From: Paraburkholderia piptadeniae
Lineage (GTDB): Bacteria; Pseudomonadota; Gammaproteobacteria; Burkholderiales; Burkholderiaceae
Assembly (NCBI RefSeq): GCF_900007165.1
Contig: NZ_CYGY02000065.1
Span: 18,286 to 82,285 of the forward strand
Direction of reading: 5' to 3'
Length of the DNA: 64,000 nt
The notes under the pieces were generated by a model. That model was given only the letters and a program-made list of their open reading frames with translations. It had not been told where the DNA came from and ran no database searches. Made by a program: the position numbers and the translations under genes. This document shows positions 25,991 through 34,523 of this stretch, in pieces (positions within the stretch are counted from its first letter, which is position 1; every line of letters begins with the position of its first letter).

Positions 25991-26023
25991 AAAAAAAAGC
26001 CCGCTTCGAGCGGGCTTTTTTTT
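25991..26023. terminator. Bidirectional terminator after the porin
   Basis: AAGCCCGCT/AGCGGGCTT stem with eight As before and eight Ts after, 15 bases past the porin stop. Confidence 0.9.
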
Positions 26024-26077
26024 CATAGTCCTCTGCATATCAAAACGTCGATGGTCGCCCTGTTCATAGGCTCCCGC

Positions 26078-26332
26078 TCATCGTTCTCGGTCGCGTCGGT
26101 CCAACGCCGTCATTGGCCTGTGTGCGAGCTGAGCCTTCCCACCCTCTGAAGGCGGGCATATTTCAGCCGCCAGTGGCAGGTACCTCTCCGTCAGTCTAAC
26201 CAGACGCAGTGCCTCTGTCTGAGGACTTTCAGATGCATCCGGGAACAAAGCGATATCGGTGTAGCTGTCGTGCTTCATCGCTCGACAGTTCAGAGACGAA
26301 GAGCCAACGACTTGAACCACGCGTAATGGCAC
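26078..26332 (-). pseudogene. GntR/FCD regulator C-terminal remnant
   Basis: The reverse strand reads EALRLVRLTERYLPLAAEI and then HRPMTALDRRDRERAYEQ-like sequence, aligning with the end of the intact FCD regulator at 47035-47736 (EVLRLMRLTDRYRALAADV). No DNA-binding domain is present. It is probably the scar of a second copy of that regulator. Confidence 0.5.
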
Positions 26333-26400
26333 CCTGCGCCATCAGCAGGTTGATCATGCAGAACCCGACTCAGATGAACATGCTGAGCCTGTTTATAAAC

Positions 26401-26430
26401 AAAAAGTCCGGGGAGAATGCTCCCCGGACT
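26401..26430 (-). terminator. Terminator of the long leftward catabolic operon
   Basis: AGTCCGGGGA and TCCCCGGACT form a perfect 10-base stem with a 6-base loop; on the reverse strand TTTTTG follows. It lies about 30 bases after the last small membrane-protein gene. Confidence 0.85.
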
Positions 26431-26462
26431 TCCTTGAACCTACTACTGCAGCGGCCGGAGCC

Positions 26463-26651
26463 TTATGCTTCGCCCTTGATCTTGTCGCGCACAAGCACGA
26501 AGATGAAGAGCAGCCAGGCGATGCCGAGGCCGAAGTAGTCGAAATTACGCAGTGGACGGTAATCCGTCCAGCCCCAGCCCGTCGAGCCGTCGATGGCCAA
26601 CAGCGTCAAGACGATACAGATGGCGATTGCGATCCAGGTATTCTTTTTCAT
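26463..26651 (-). CDS. Small two-helix membrane protein (62 aa), partner of DoxX paralog 3
   Basis: A 62-residue protein with two hydrophobic helices (TWIAIAICIVLTLLAI and FGLGIAWLLFIFVLV) joined by STGWGWTDYRPLRNFDY and ending in the basic RDKIKGEA. It is paralogous to the 64-residue protein at 27321-27515, which has STGLGYTEYRPLRARDM in the same place. AAGGAG precedes the ATG. It follows its DoxX gene by 12 bases. The conserved YRPLRxxDxFGL linker suggests a specific contact with a partner or ligand. No known family recognised. Confidence 0.7.
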   Translation of the reverse strand: MKKNTWIAIAICIVLTLLAIDGSTGWGWTDYRPLRNFDYFGLGIAWLLFIFVLVRDKIKGEA

Positions 26652-26663
26652 CGCGCGTGCTCC

Positions 26664-27200
26664 TTAAGCCAATTCTTTTTGCCGCGGTTCGAGGGGAGGT
26701 ACATTTTGCTGCTGTTCGAGGGCGGGTACACCCACCAGGCTCCCGCCTTTGCCCTGCAGGCTGAAACCCTTCCAGCCGTCCCACAGCCACATCGGGTTGA
26801 GCGTCGGACGGAAGCAAACTGCCATGTAGCCGCTGTATGCGAGCAGCAGGATGCCGTTCATCAGGAGTTCTTGCGGACCCGAGAACAGTTGACGGGGCGT
26901 CGCCGAGATGAACGTGTTCAACCAGAAAATCGTGACCGTCGTCGGCATCTCGAGAATCAGAGTCAAGAACACGAACCGGTTCGTCAGCAGCAACGCGCCG
27001 TAAATCGCTTCCATGTACTTAACCCAGTGATACATACCGATCGCATCGGCTCCCGCCACATACTGGCCGGCGAGACCCGGAATCATCGGCACGTAGCCGT
27101 CGATTACGAATCGGATACCTGAGAAGAAAAGGTGGGCGCCGAAATACAGACGCAACCACGTGATTACATACTTCCACGGGGAGGAATTTGCGCTTTTCAT
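26664..27200 (-). CDS. DoxX-like inner-membrane protein (paralog 3)
   Basis: A 178-residue four-helix membrane protein. Its N-terminal block SSPWKYVITWLRLYFGAH, the central HWVKYMEAIYGALLL, the ATPRQLFSGPQELLMNG loop and the C-terminal AYSGYMAVCF plus LWDGWKGF are shared with paralog 4. The start MKSANSS at 27200 matches the starts of paralogs 1 and 4; the frame is open further upstream without a plausible start. No strong ribosome site is visible. The polar loop ATPRQLFSGP(Q/N)(E/Q)LLMNG is the most conserved internal element and a candidate functional site. Confidence 0.75.
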   Translation of the reverse strand: MKSANSSPWKYVITWLRLYFGAHLFFSGIRFVIDGYVPMIPGLAGQYVAGADAIGMYHWVKYMEAIYGALLLTNRFVFLTLILEMPTTVTIFWLNTFISATPRQLFSGPQELLMNGILLLAYSGYMAVCFRPTLNPMWLWDGWKGFSLQGKGGSLVGVPALEQQQNVPPLEPRQKELA

Positions 27201-27320
27201 GGGAGGGGTATTTCCGTAAAGGTTCTTGCAGTACAACGTTGAAATATGGTGCCGCACAAATTGCAATACGACAGGATATCTCAAAGGCGATGGGAAATTC
27301 CCGATCACCTAAGAGCCGTT

Positions 27321-27515
27321 TTAAACGATGCCTTTACGGCGATCGCGAATCAGTACAGTAATGACGCAGATCCACGGAATTGCGAGGCCGAACATGTCAC
27401 GCGCACGCAGAGGACGGTATTCCGTGTAACCCAATCCCGTCGATCCGAAGAAGACCCAACACGTCATGACCAGACACAGAGCGAGACCGATATAGAGGTT
27501 CCGGTTGCTCTTCAT
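27321..27515 (-). CDS. Small two-helix membrane protein (64 aa), partner of DoxX paralog 4
   Basis: A 64-residue paralog of the protein at 26463-26651: helix 1 LYIGLALCLVMTCWVF, linker GLGYTEYRPLRARDMFGL, helix 2 IPWICVITVLI, basic tail RDRRKG. The ATG overlaps the DoxX stop (ATGA) and shares GGAG, so the two are translationally coupled. Confidence 0.7.
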   Translation of the reverse strand: MKSNRNLYIGLALCLVMTCWVFFGSTGLGYTEYRPLRARDMFGLAIPWICVITVLIRDRRKGIV

Positions 27516-28027
27516 CGCAGTTCTCCCGATTCGGCAATACCTCTCTGTATCTCAGGTGTTTTCCTCAACTTGAGATGCTCTTTCCAGACATCGACCTTAA
27601 ACCCTTCCCACAATGCCAGAGGCGTGAGCTTTGGTTTAAATACCGAAGCCATGTAACCGCTATAGGCCAAAATCAATAGACCATTCATCAGCAGTTGATT
27701 CGGTCCCGAGAACAATTGGCGCGGAGTCGCAACGATGAAGGTATTGATCCAGAATATCGAGACCGAAGTCGGGAACTCGAAAATCGCCGCGAGCAGCACG
27801 AAACGGTTGCTCAGCATCAGGATACCGAGCACGCATTCCATATACTTCACGACCGGGAACATGTGAATCGCATCCAGCGCTTGCACGTATGCACCTCCAG
27901 TGCCCGGAATGAACGGAACCCACCCGGTGGAGATATAACGGAAACCCGACCACAGCAGATCGGCACCGAAATAAATCCGGAGCCAAAGAACGGCGTACTT
28001 CCACGGCGGCGAATTAATACCTTGCAT
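27512..28027 (-). CDS. DoxX-like inner-membrane protein (paralog 4)
   Basis: A 171-residue membrane protein with the shared blocks PPWKYAVLWLRIYFGADLL, FPVVKYMECVLGILML, ATPRQLFSGPNQLLMNG and AYSGYMASVFKP. GGAG precedes the ATG. It is about 70 bases downstream of the enolase-superfamily gene, and a 64-aa partner is coupled to its stop. Two tandem DoxX/2-TM pairs at the end of a catabolic operon argue for a membrane function in the pathway, for example transport or electron transfer to the quinone pool (inference only). Confidence 0.75.
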   Translation of the reverse strand: MQGINSPPWKYAVLWLRIYFGADLLWSGFRYISTGWVPFIPGTGGAYVQALDAIHMFPVVKYMECVLGILMLSNRFVLLAAIFEFPTSVSIFWINTFIVATPRQLFSGPNQLLMNGLLILAYSGYMASVFKPKLTPLALWEGFKVDVWKEHLKLRKTPEIQRGIAESGELR

Positions 28028-28095
28028 CAGATGTCTCCGTTGTTGGCTTTTATTTTCGCAACGCGGCGGAATCGTGTCAGCCGCTGAGTGCCCGT

Positions 28096-29268
28096 CTACG
28101 CGTGGACGCTACGATGTGCGCCGCCCGGCGTGATAATCTTGTTCAGGAGATCTTCATTGACCTCGAATCCGAAGCCCGGGCCTTCGCTCGGATATGCCCG
28201 GCCTTGAGCAAATCGCTGACCGCCGATTGCCAGATCTTCGCCTGCCGGAATTTCGTCGCTGTTGAATACCGAATGCACAGCCAGAGGCCCCATGCTTTCG
28301 CTCATGAACTGGCACGCCCACTGATCCGAGACCATCAGGTGCGTGCTCGGGCCCGACTCGATACCGCCGCCAATCAAGGTGGAGCAGAAAACGGGGATAT
28401 CGTAGATCCGGCATGCGGCCAGGAATCGTTGCGCCTTGAGCAGACCGCCGACTTTTTGAATCTTCAGAATCACGCCGTCAGCCGAGCGACGTTCTGCGAT
28501 CTCACGCAGGTCGCCCAGTTCCTGCGCGCCCTCGTCTGCGTAGATCGGCGTGTTCACGCGCTCACGGAGTTTGGCCATGCTGTCGCGGTATTGATGCGCC
28601 AGCGGCTGCTCCATGAAAGCGAGGTTGTATTCGTCGAGACGACGCACCGTTTTCAGGGCCTGCTCGTAATTCCACGAACCATTTGCGTCCAGCGTGATCA
28701 TCGCGTCCGGGCCGAGTGCTTTGCGCACTTCGCGGGCCGTCACCACATCGTTGTCGAACGTGTGGCGTCCGACCTTGAGTTTGAAGGCCGAGAAACCAGC
28801 CTCACGAACCTGGACTGCTGCCTCTGCCACCTTTTCCGGGTCGCCGGCCGATAGAACCCAACCGAGAGGAACTGACTCGCGAGTGCGACCACCCAGAAGA
28901 TCGTAAACCGGTCGACCGAGTGCTTTACCCTTCAGGTCGTGCAACGCGCAATCGACGAGCGCTTTCGCCTGATTGTTGTCGCGTGCGAGCTGATCCATCA
29001 TGCCGACGATTTTCTGGATATTGCACGGATCTTCGCCGAGCAGGATTCGCGGAGCGAAAATATCGGAGATCATTGCCGTCATCGAGGCCTGACTTTCGCC
29101 GCGATACCACGACGAAGTGTCACCAGATTCAGCCACGCCCACCAAACCGTTATCGGCATAAATACGCACTACGAGCGTATTCAGACAGGTAATCGTGACG
29201 TTCGGAAGCTTCAAGGGCTTCTTCAGCGGCATCGAAATCGGAACGCACTCAACGCGAGTAATTTTCAC
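28096..29268 (-). CDS. Enolase-superfamily enzyme, muconate lactonizing/dipeptide epimerase subgroup
   Basis: A 390-residue protein with all MLE-subgroup residues visible (numbered from the GTG at 29268): the KxK pair Lys163/Lys165 (FKLKVG), metal ligands Asp194 (LDANG), Glu220 (MEQP) and Asp245 (ADE), and the opposite-face Lys269 (ILKIQK). Members are cycloisomerases, o-succinylbenzoate synthases, epimerases and racemases that abstract an alpha-proton from a carboxylate. Start choice: the GTG at 29268 (VKITRVECVPISMPL) fits the family; an upstream GTG at 29316 adds 16 unlikely residues. It lies between the MFS carrier and DoxX paralog 4. A lactonising or syn-elimination step on a ring-cleavage or alicyclic product is plausible. 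Confidence 0.8.
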   Translation of the reverse strand: MKITRVECVPISMPLKKPLKLPNVTITCLNTLVVRIYADNGLVGVAESGDTSSWYRGESQASMTAMISDIFAPRILLGEDPCNIQKIVGMMDQLARDNNQAKALVDCALHDLKGKALGRPVYDLLGGRTRESVPLGWVLSAGDPEKVAEAAVQVREAGFSAFKLKVGRHTFDNDVVTAREVRKALGPDAMITLDANGSWNYEQALKTVRRLDEYNLAFMEQPLAHQYRDSMAKLRERVNTPIYADEGAQELGDLREIAERRSADGVILKIQKVGGLLKAQRFLAACRIYDIPVFCSTLIGGGIESGPSTHLMVSDQWACQFMSESMGPLAVHSVFNSDEIPAGEDLAIGGQRFAQGRAYPSEGPGFGFEVNEDLLNKIITPGGAHRSVHA

Positions 29269-29330
29269 TGGAATTGACCTATAGGAACTCGAGGAAGGAG
29301 TGTCCACACCGGACACCCCTGAATCAGATA

Positions 29331-30674
29331 TCAGCTATTCGCCGCCGCACGACGCAGCGCACCACAGACACGAATCAACAGAATGACTGCCAGTGCAACC
29401 GAGATCACATAACAAACGATGAAGGAAGCGCCCAGCGCATTCGAACCCGAGAAGAACAGTTTGGCAACGAGCGCGACGACCGTGGGTCCAAGTGCCAGGC
29501 CGAGCAGGTTGGTGATCAGGTAGTAGACCGCCGTCAGTTTGCCCATCATGTTGCCCGGTGTGAAGTTGGCCATCGTTGCGCCACCAGCTACCGCAAACAT
29601 CGAGAACATGAACGTCTGCACGAAATAGGCGATCAGGCCGACGCTCATCGTGTGAATCAGCGGGAAGCAAGCGGTGACGATTGCAGCGATAGCCGTCGTG
29701 ACAGCAGCTACGCGTACCGGTGCGTCGATCATGCCGCGTTCACGCAGCCAGTCAGCGATACGGCCTAGGATCAACAGGCCAGCAGGCGACGCCAACAGTG
29801 CCGCACCGCCCAACGCCTTACCGATCTCCGGACGCGGGACATTTAGCGTGCGCGCGATGATTTCCGGGAGCCAAGCCATCTGCGAACCAATCGCAATGCC
29901 GTACAAGCAGATCGCAATCCAGAGTTGCACGTAGACGGCCTTGTTGGTCCACGCAAAACAAAGCGCTTCACGATACGTGACCCCACTGCCTGCGTTGACG
30001 TCGCGGCGTGCCGGCTCACGTACGAGCCACAGAAGCACGGCGAACGGAATGCCGATAAGACCCGGCACCAGCAGCACGAAATGCCAGGGTTTGAGCCCGC
30101 CAACCAGCGGCAAGCCCGCAAATGCACCTGCCGATGCTGCTTTCAGAAGGAAACCGCCGAGTCCGAGAGCCAGACCGGTGCCGAGAAGCGGCCCGATGTT
30201 GTAAATCCCGAATGCGAGGCTGCGCCGTTGCGGCGGAAACGCATCGCGAATCATCGAGGCGGCTCCGGGCGACAGCGCGGACTCGCCAACACCGAGACCG
30301 ACACGCGTCAGGAACAACTGGACGTACGTCTGACTCAGACCGCACAAAACCTGAACAGCGGACCATGCCATGATCGCGCCACCGAGCAGGCGCCGGCGCT
30401 GGTACTTATCGACCAGCGCGCCCATGGGAATACCAAGCACGCTGTACAGCAGCATGAAGGAGAGCCCGAGAAGCCAACTGACTTCGAGATCGGAAATTCC
30501 GAGGTCTTCCTTGATCGGTCCGACGACGAGGGAAATCGCACCCCGGTCGATGAAGGAGATGACATATGTCGCCGTCAAAACGACGAGCATCCACCATGCT
30601 CCCTTCGACGCTTTCGAATCCGAAACGACTTCGGCGGGTGCGAACTTCGTTTGCACCTCTGCGGTCTCACTCAT
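29331..30674 (-). CDS. MFS transporter (ACS/spinster-like)
   Basis: A 447-residue, 12-TM major facilitator. TM1 ends FIDRGAISLVVGPIKEDLG, motif A is PMGALVDKYQRRRLLGG, and the central loop holds REPARRD. It resembles carriers of carboxylates and aromatic acids in catabolic clusters. AGGAG precedes ATG 30674. It is in line with the FAD protein upstream and the enolase-superfamily gene downstream, so it is likely the pathway's substrate importer. Confidence 0.85.
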   Translation of the reverse strand: MSETAEVQTKFAPAEVVSDSKASKGAWWMLVVLTATYVISFIDRGAISLVVGPIKEDLGISDLEVSWLLGLSFMLLYSVLGIPMGALVDKYQRRRLLGGAIMAWSAVQVLCGLSQTYVQLFLTRVGLGVGESALSPGAASMIRDAFPPQRRSLAFGIYNIGPLLGTGLALGLGGFLLKAASAGAFAGLPLVGGLKPWHFVLLVPGLIGIPFAVLLWLVREPARRDVNAGSGVTYREALCFAWTNKAVYVQLWIAICLYGIAIGSQMAWLPEIIARTLNVPRPEIGKALGGAALLASPAGLLILGRIADWLRERGMIDAPVRVAAVTTAIAAIVTACFPLIHTMSVGLIAYFVQTFMFSMFAVAGGATMANFTPGNMMGKLTAVYYLITNLLGLALGPTVVALVAKLFFSGSNALGASFIVCYVISVALAVILLIRVCGALRRAAANS

Positions 30675-30711
30675 TGTTTTCTGTCTCCTATGTAGTTATC
30701 CGTATAATCGA

Positions 30712-32307
30712 TCAGCGAATTTTCCGATCCTCGCTATCGGAAAGTGCAGTTTTCGCCGCTGTCACGCCCGATACGATGAACTCGGCAATATCGCCCATCG
30801 AGTTGTAAAACGGACCCCACAAAGATCCACACTCCCCAACTGCATAGAGACCGGGAATCGGCTTGTCCTGATGATCGAGAACGCGTTGCCCCGCATCGTG
30901 TTTCGGCCCACCGTGGGTATTCAGGTACGTCGGCAGCATGGGGCCGATCGCATAGTACGGACCTTCGTCGTTGAGCGGCACCAGGAACGTCTCGCGTCCG
31001 AACTCGGGATCGACATTCAGACGGCACTGCTCGTTATAACGCTCGACCGTCTCACGAAGTGCCTGAGGATCGAGGTGACCTGCCTTGGTCACCCCCGGGA
31101 TTTCTGGCCATTGACACTTCATTGCCAGTTCTTCGAGCGTATCGGCCTTGATGATCAGACCTTCTTCGAGTTCCTTGAGATTGTCCTGACTCCATGGCGG
31201 CACGCGCGAATTCAGCGTGGTCATCGCCGCACCACCGGCACGAACCTTTTCGTCGAAGATGTGGAATGCCGGCACGTTGGTGAATTCCGGGATGCCCGGC
31301 GTTGTCGCTAGCCACGTGTCGCGATTCGCCAACCCGTGTTGAACGACCGACGTGTCAACCGTTTCGTTGTGGAATCGCTTCGCCTGCCGGTTCACCCACA
31401 GCAGACTGCCGCCGTCCTTGAACGCGCCCGACTTGTAACCGAAACCTGCAACCTTGTTAAGGTCATACGTGACGTAGACGTACCCTTCTTTAGTCTTGAT
31501 GCCCATATTAAGCGGACCTGCCACGGCGTTCATGTGCCACAGCTGGGCACCGACTTCCTGCGCCATGCGAATGCCGTCGCCGGTCAGATTCGGGCTACCG
31601 AGGAAATAGATCGGGCATGCGGTGAGGAACTGCTTGCACATGGCCTCGTTCGCTTCGAAGCCACCGCTGGCCAGCACCGTCGCCTTGCGACCGCGAATCG
31701 CGATCGTCTTACCATCTTCGCGTTCCGCTTCGACACCGAGAATCGCACGAGTCACCGGATGCTGAATCAGACGCGTGACACGCGTGCTGTACTTGACACG
31801 TGCACCTGCCTTCTCTGCTTGCGCCGAGATAGCGTTATAGAGACCTGCACCGCCAGGGGCGGCAACGACGCTCATGCCCTTGATGCTCTCGGCACCCGGA
31901 GCGCCAGCGAACTCGGGGAAGAAACCCGGGGCCGAGAATGGCTGCGGGTTGTCTTTGAGCGGCAATTCCAGTTTGTGCTGGAACGCAGGTATGTCTTTGA
32001 GACTTGCAACGAAATGACGAAGAACGCTCTCCTCGGTCTGACCTGCACACAACCAGTTCAGATACTTGAGAGACTCTTCTTCATCGACGGAGGTCATGAT
32101 CAAACCGCCCGCCACGCAGACCGAGTTACCGCCACCCTGCGCACCCTTTTCGAGGATGAGCACGTCAGCGCCCTGTTCGGCGGCAGCGAACGCGAACGTT
32201 GCGCCAGCACCACCATAGCCGACCACAATCATATCGGCCTGTTCATCCCATCGGGGCTCGGTCCAGTTCACTTCCATCTCTTCGTTATCCATCGTATCTC
32301 TAAACAT
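30712..32307 (-). CDS. FAD-dependent dehydrogenase, fumarate reductase/3-ketosteroid dehydrogenase family
   Basis: A 531-residue flavoprotein. The dinucleotide-binding motif is MIVVGYGGAGATFAFAAAEQ (about 26-45), followed by GGNSVCVAGGL. The FAD-clamping C-terminal motif is YAVGECGSLWGPFYNSMGD near 490. The capping domain is present. The family reduces fumarate-like double bonds or introduces them (KstD-type 1,2-dehydrogenation of cyclic ketones). In this operon a ring desaturation or aromatisation step is possible, but no substrate is evident. ATG 32307 or 32292; both lack a strong ribosome site. It starts 20 bases after the VanA-like Rieske gene. Confidence 0.8.
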   Translation of the reverse strand: MFRDTMDNEEMEVNWTEPRWDEQADMIVVGYGGAGATFAFAAAEQGADVLILEKGAQGGGNSVCVAGGLIMTSVDEEESLKYLNWLCAGQTEESVLRHFVASLKDIPAFQHKLELPLKDNPQPFSAPGFFPEFAGAPGAESIKGMSVVAAPGGAGLYNAISAQAEKAGARVKYSTRVTRLIQHPVTRAILGVEAEREDGKTIAIRGRKATVLASGGFEANEAMCKQFLTACPIYFLGSPNLTGDGIRMAQEVGAQLWHMNAVAGPLNMGIKTKEGYVYVTYDLNKVAGFGYKSGAFKDGGSLLWVNRQAKRFHNETVDTSVVQHGLANRDTWLATTPGIPEFTNVPAFHIFDEKVRAGGAAMTTLNSRVPPWSQDNLKELEEGLIIKADTLEELAMKCQWPEIPGVTKAGHLDPQALRETVERYNEQCRLNVDPEFGRETFLVPLNDEGPYYAIGPMLPTYLNTHGGPKHDAGQRVLDHQDKPIPGLYAVGECGSLWGPFYNSMGDIAEFIVSGVTAAKTALSDSEDRKIR

Positions 32308-32327
32308 ACCGGCACGGGTTGACCTAC

Positions 32328-33389
32328 TTAGGCTGCGGAAACAGCCGCTGCGTGCTCGGCTTCTTCCTTCGTGCGAAGGCCGTCATAGATCTCGTTGTAA
32401 CGCAGCACCGGCTGATCCATCGCCAGCATGATCATCTTGCGGCCCGGCACCCTCTTGATCATTGCCTGCTGCGCTTCGATGATTGCCTTGTCTTCGGCGA
32501 ATGCCGCGTCGGCGATCCCGAATGCGTGTTCCTTCAGATCCGCGTGCTCATGATCCGGACCGAAGTTGTAGAAGAACATCGATTGCGTATCGTTGATCGG
32601 CGTAATCATCTGGCACGTGCAGCGGCGGAAGATCGGTTCTTCGTTTGGCTGACCATCGACGAACCGATCTTGAACGCCCGGCGCGTAGGAGCGGATCTTG
32701 AGAATGAAGACGCCCGGCACCAGGAAGGTGCTGACCACGTTATCGTCGGACGGCAGATCGAAATACGGGTTCGTCGGACGGCCCATGTGCCAACGATCGG
32801 CGACAACGCCACGCTCGAGAATCGTCGTACCGCGCTTGGTCTCGCCTTCCTTCTGAACCTTGAGCGAGACCTTGTTATTCGCGCCGAATGTCGATTCGTG
32901 AATGAACGGTGCGTGCGACAGGTCGAGCAGGTTGTCGGCCACGAGTTCGGCGTTACCGTTCATCACGAACGTGGAGCAAACCATCGCGTACGTGTCGCTG
33001 TCCGGACCTTCGATCGGCGGAATCAGTGTGACGTCGGCCTTTGCCGGGTCGCCCATCCAGACCCACGCGGCACCGTGCTTTTCTTCGATCGGATAGCTGC
33101 GCACGCAAACCTTCGACGAAATACGCTCCTGGCCCGGGATTTCGGTGCAGCGACCATCGGCAGCGAACTTGAGTCCGTGATACATGCAGCGTAGTTCGTC
33201 GCCTTCCTTTCGGCCAACCGTCAGCGGTGCCAAACGATGCGGACACAGGTCTTCCAGAGCGACGAGTGTGCCGTCGTCCTTGCGATAGAGCGCCAACGGT
33301 TCGTTCATCACCGTGAACGGGACGATGTCAGTAGCCGAGAACTCGCTCGACCAGCCAACCATATACCAAGAATTCCGAAGGAATTTCAT
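32328..33389 (-). CDS. Rieske non-heme iron oxygenase, vanillate O-demethylase (VanA)-like
   Basis: A 353-residue oxygenase component. The Rieske [2Fe-2S] ligands are Cys49/His51 (CPHRLAPL) and Cys68/His71 (CMYHGLKF). The mononuclear iron is held by His159 and His164 in DNLLDLSHAPFIH, with an Asp further on. VanA-type enzymes hydroxylate O- or N-methyl groups and release formaldehyde. Electrons should come from the PDR-type reductase at 40767-41726, the only one in the cluster. GAGGAAAC precedes the ATG. It heads a leftward operon, with a palindrome 169 bases upstream. Confidence 0.88.
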   Translation of the reverse strand: MKFLRNSWYMVGWSSEFSATDIVPFTVMNEPLALYRKDDGTLVALEDLCPHRLAPLTVGRKEGDELRCMYHGLKFAADGRCTEIPGQERISSKVCVRSYPIEEKHGAAWVWMGDPAKADVTLIPPIEGPDSDTYAMVCSTFVMNGNAELVADNLLDLSHAPFIHESTFGANNKVSLKVQKEGETKRGTTILERGVVADRWHMGRPTNPYFDLPSDDNVVSTFLVPGVFILKIRSYAPGVQDRFVDGQPNEEPIFRRCTCQMITPINDTQSMFFYNFGPDHEHADLKEHAFGIADAAFAEDKAIIEAQQAMIKRVPGRKMIMLAMDQPVLRYNEIYDGLRTKEEAEHAAAVSAA

Positions 33390-33557
33390 TTGATGTTTCC
33401 TCAGAGAGAATCGAGAACGGATAAATCGAGCGTATTGCCTGACACATACGGTACAGCCGACCTAGCTTGTCCCGGGTCGGATCTCCCACGCACGATCACC
33501 TAAAGTATTCAATTGCGTATTCTTTATCTTATCTTGTAGCACCGCTCGACAAGACTC

Positions 33558-33568
33558 GGGGATACCCT
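33558..33568. promoter_or_regulatory. Palindrome GGGG-ATA-CCCT upstream of the VanA-like operon
   Basis: Inside the 242-base gap between two leftward transcription units. An A+T-rich segment with TTATCTT/AATTG boxes lies 30-70 bases closer to the gene, the same order seen at the other palindrome-bearing promoters. Confidence 0.5.
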
Positions 33569-33576
33569 TAAATGCG

Positions 33577-33613
33577 AAAAGCGGCGTCCCGCCTTTTCTT
33601 ATTGGGAACGCCG
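33577..33613 (-). terminator. Terminator-like hairpin between leftward units
   Basis: CGGCGTCCC pairs with GGGAACGCCG with one bulged base; on the reverse strand TTTTCG follows. It lies about 20 bases past the amidohydrolase stop at 33632 and would separate the two leftward operons. Confidence 0.65.
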
Positions 33614-33631
33614 TATTTACGTGTGCGAATA

Positions 33632-34477
33632 TCAGCTGAAGTACACGTGTTCAGCAGTCGTATGCAGGACCTTCTGCTGATCTGCTTCAGAGAGCGACGA
33701 CACCGAGTCCTTGGCCAACTGAATCATGTCCTTGTACTCGCCCTTCGACTGTGCGATATCCGAACCCCACATTACGCGGTCGGCGCCGAACGACCGGACA
33801 ACACGCTCCACGACAGGCGCTGCTGGCAGCTCGAGTGCCTTCAGTTTGCCGAGGTTGATCATCGAATACAGCAGGTAGACGTTCGGCCAATCAACGAACT
33901 TGAGCAGCGCTTCGTCCACGCCGTAGTCCGGCGCACCCGATTCGCCGACGATGTTCGAAAAGTGGTCGAGAATGACCGGCGTGTTCGGGAATTGCTTGAC
34001 GACGTCTTGAAGCGCTTCGAGGGCGGCGACGCGATTCCAGCGGTAGAAGTGCAGACGCACCGACCCTCCGAGATCCGACACAGCCGACCATGCACGCATC
34101 GCTTCCTTCGACGCGAACCAGCTCGAGTCCGCGCCCTTGTGCGGCTCGGTCAGACGAATGCCGACCGAACCACGCTGGCCAACCCAGTAGCGCACGGTTT
34201 CTTCCACGTTGTCAGCCAGCGCGTCGATCATGCACAGCGAACGCAGACGATCGGAATATTGCTCTGCGGAGTCCACGACGTAGTCGTTGTGGAAGCCGTA
34301 GAGGTGAGCGCGCTGGACCGCGAGTGCCTTATCGACACCATATGCGTCGAGCAGGCCGATCAGGCGTTCGGCCGTCACCGGGTTGTCGAATGCGTTCGCT
34401 TCGAGCGTGCCGCTCAGCGGCGACGGCGGATACTTCTCCACGTTCGTGGAAATCAGGTGGGCGTGACTGTCGATCAT
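33632..34477 (-). CDS. Amidohydrolase-superfamily protein (LigI-like, COG3618)
   Basis: A 281-residue metal-dependent hydrolase. The N-terminal HxH motif is MIDSHAHL, a mid-barrel His is in PVILDHFSN, and the catalytic Asp is in MWGSDIAQ. The closest described role in the family is 2-pyrone-4,6-dicarboxylate lactonase (LigI); others are decarboxylases or dihydropyranone hydrolases. A second, more divergent copy is at 35654-36448. The lower pathway in this cluster is of Lig type, so hydrolysis of a lactone or pyrone derived from ring cleavage is a reasonable inference. GAAGGGAAC precedes the ATG. Confidence 0.8.
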   Translation of the reverse strand: MIDSHAHLISTNVEKYPPSPLSGTLEANAFDNPVTAERLIGLLDAYGVDKALAVQRAHLYGFHNDYVVDSAEQYSDRLRSLCMIDALADNVEETVRYWVGQRGSVGIRLTEPHKGADSSWFASKEAMRAWSAVSDLGGSVRLHFYRWNRVAALEALQDVVKQFPNTPVILDHFSNIVGESGAPDYGVDEALLKFVDWPNVYLLYSMINLGKLKALELPAAPVVERVVRSFGADRVMWGSDIAQSKGEYKDMIQLAKDSVSSLSEADQQKVLHTTAEHVYFS

Positions 34478-34523
34478 GACGTTCCCTTCTCTCTAAAATT
34501 CAATATCAACAAACGGTGGGCCA

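Noticed and set aside
26405..26430. GGGGA...TCCCC as a seventh copy of the recurring palindrome
   Set aside because: It is the inner part of a 10-base stem with a U tract behind an operon, so a terminator.
29300..29316. GTGTCC-N5-GGACAC inverted repeat as an operator
   Set aside because: A short repeat in the gap upstream of the enolase-family start inside an operon; no second copy was seen, so chance is likely.
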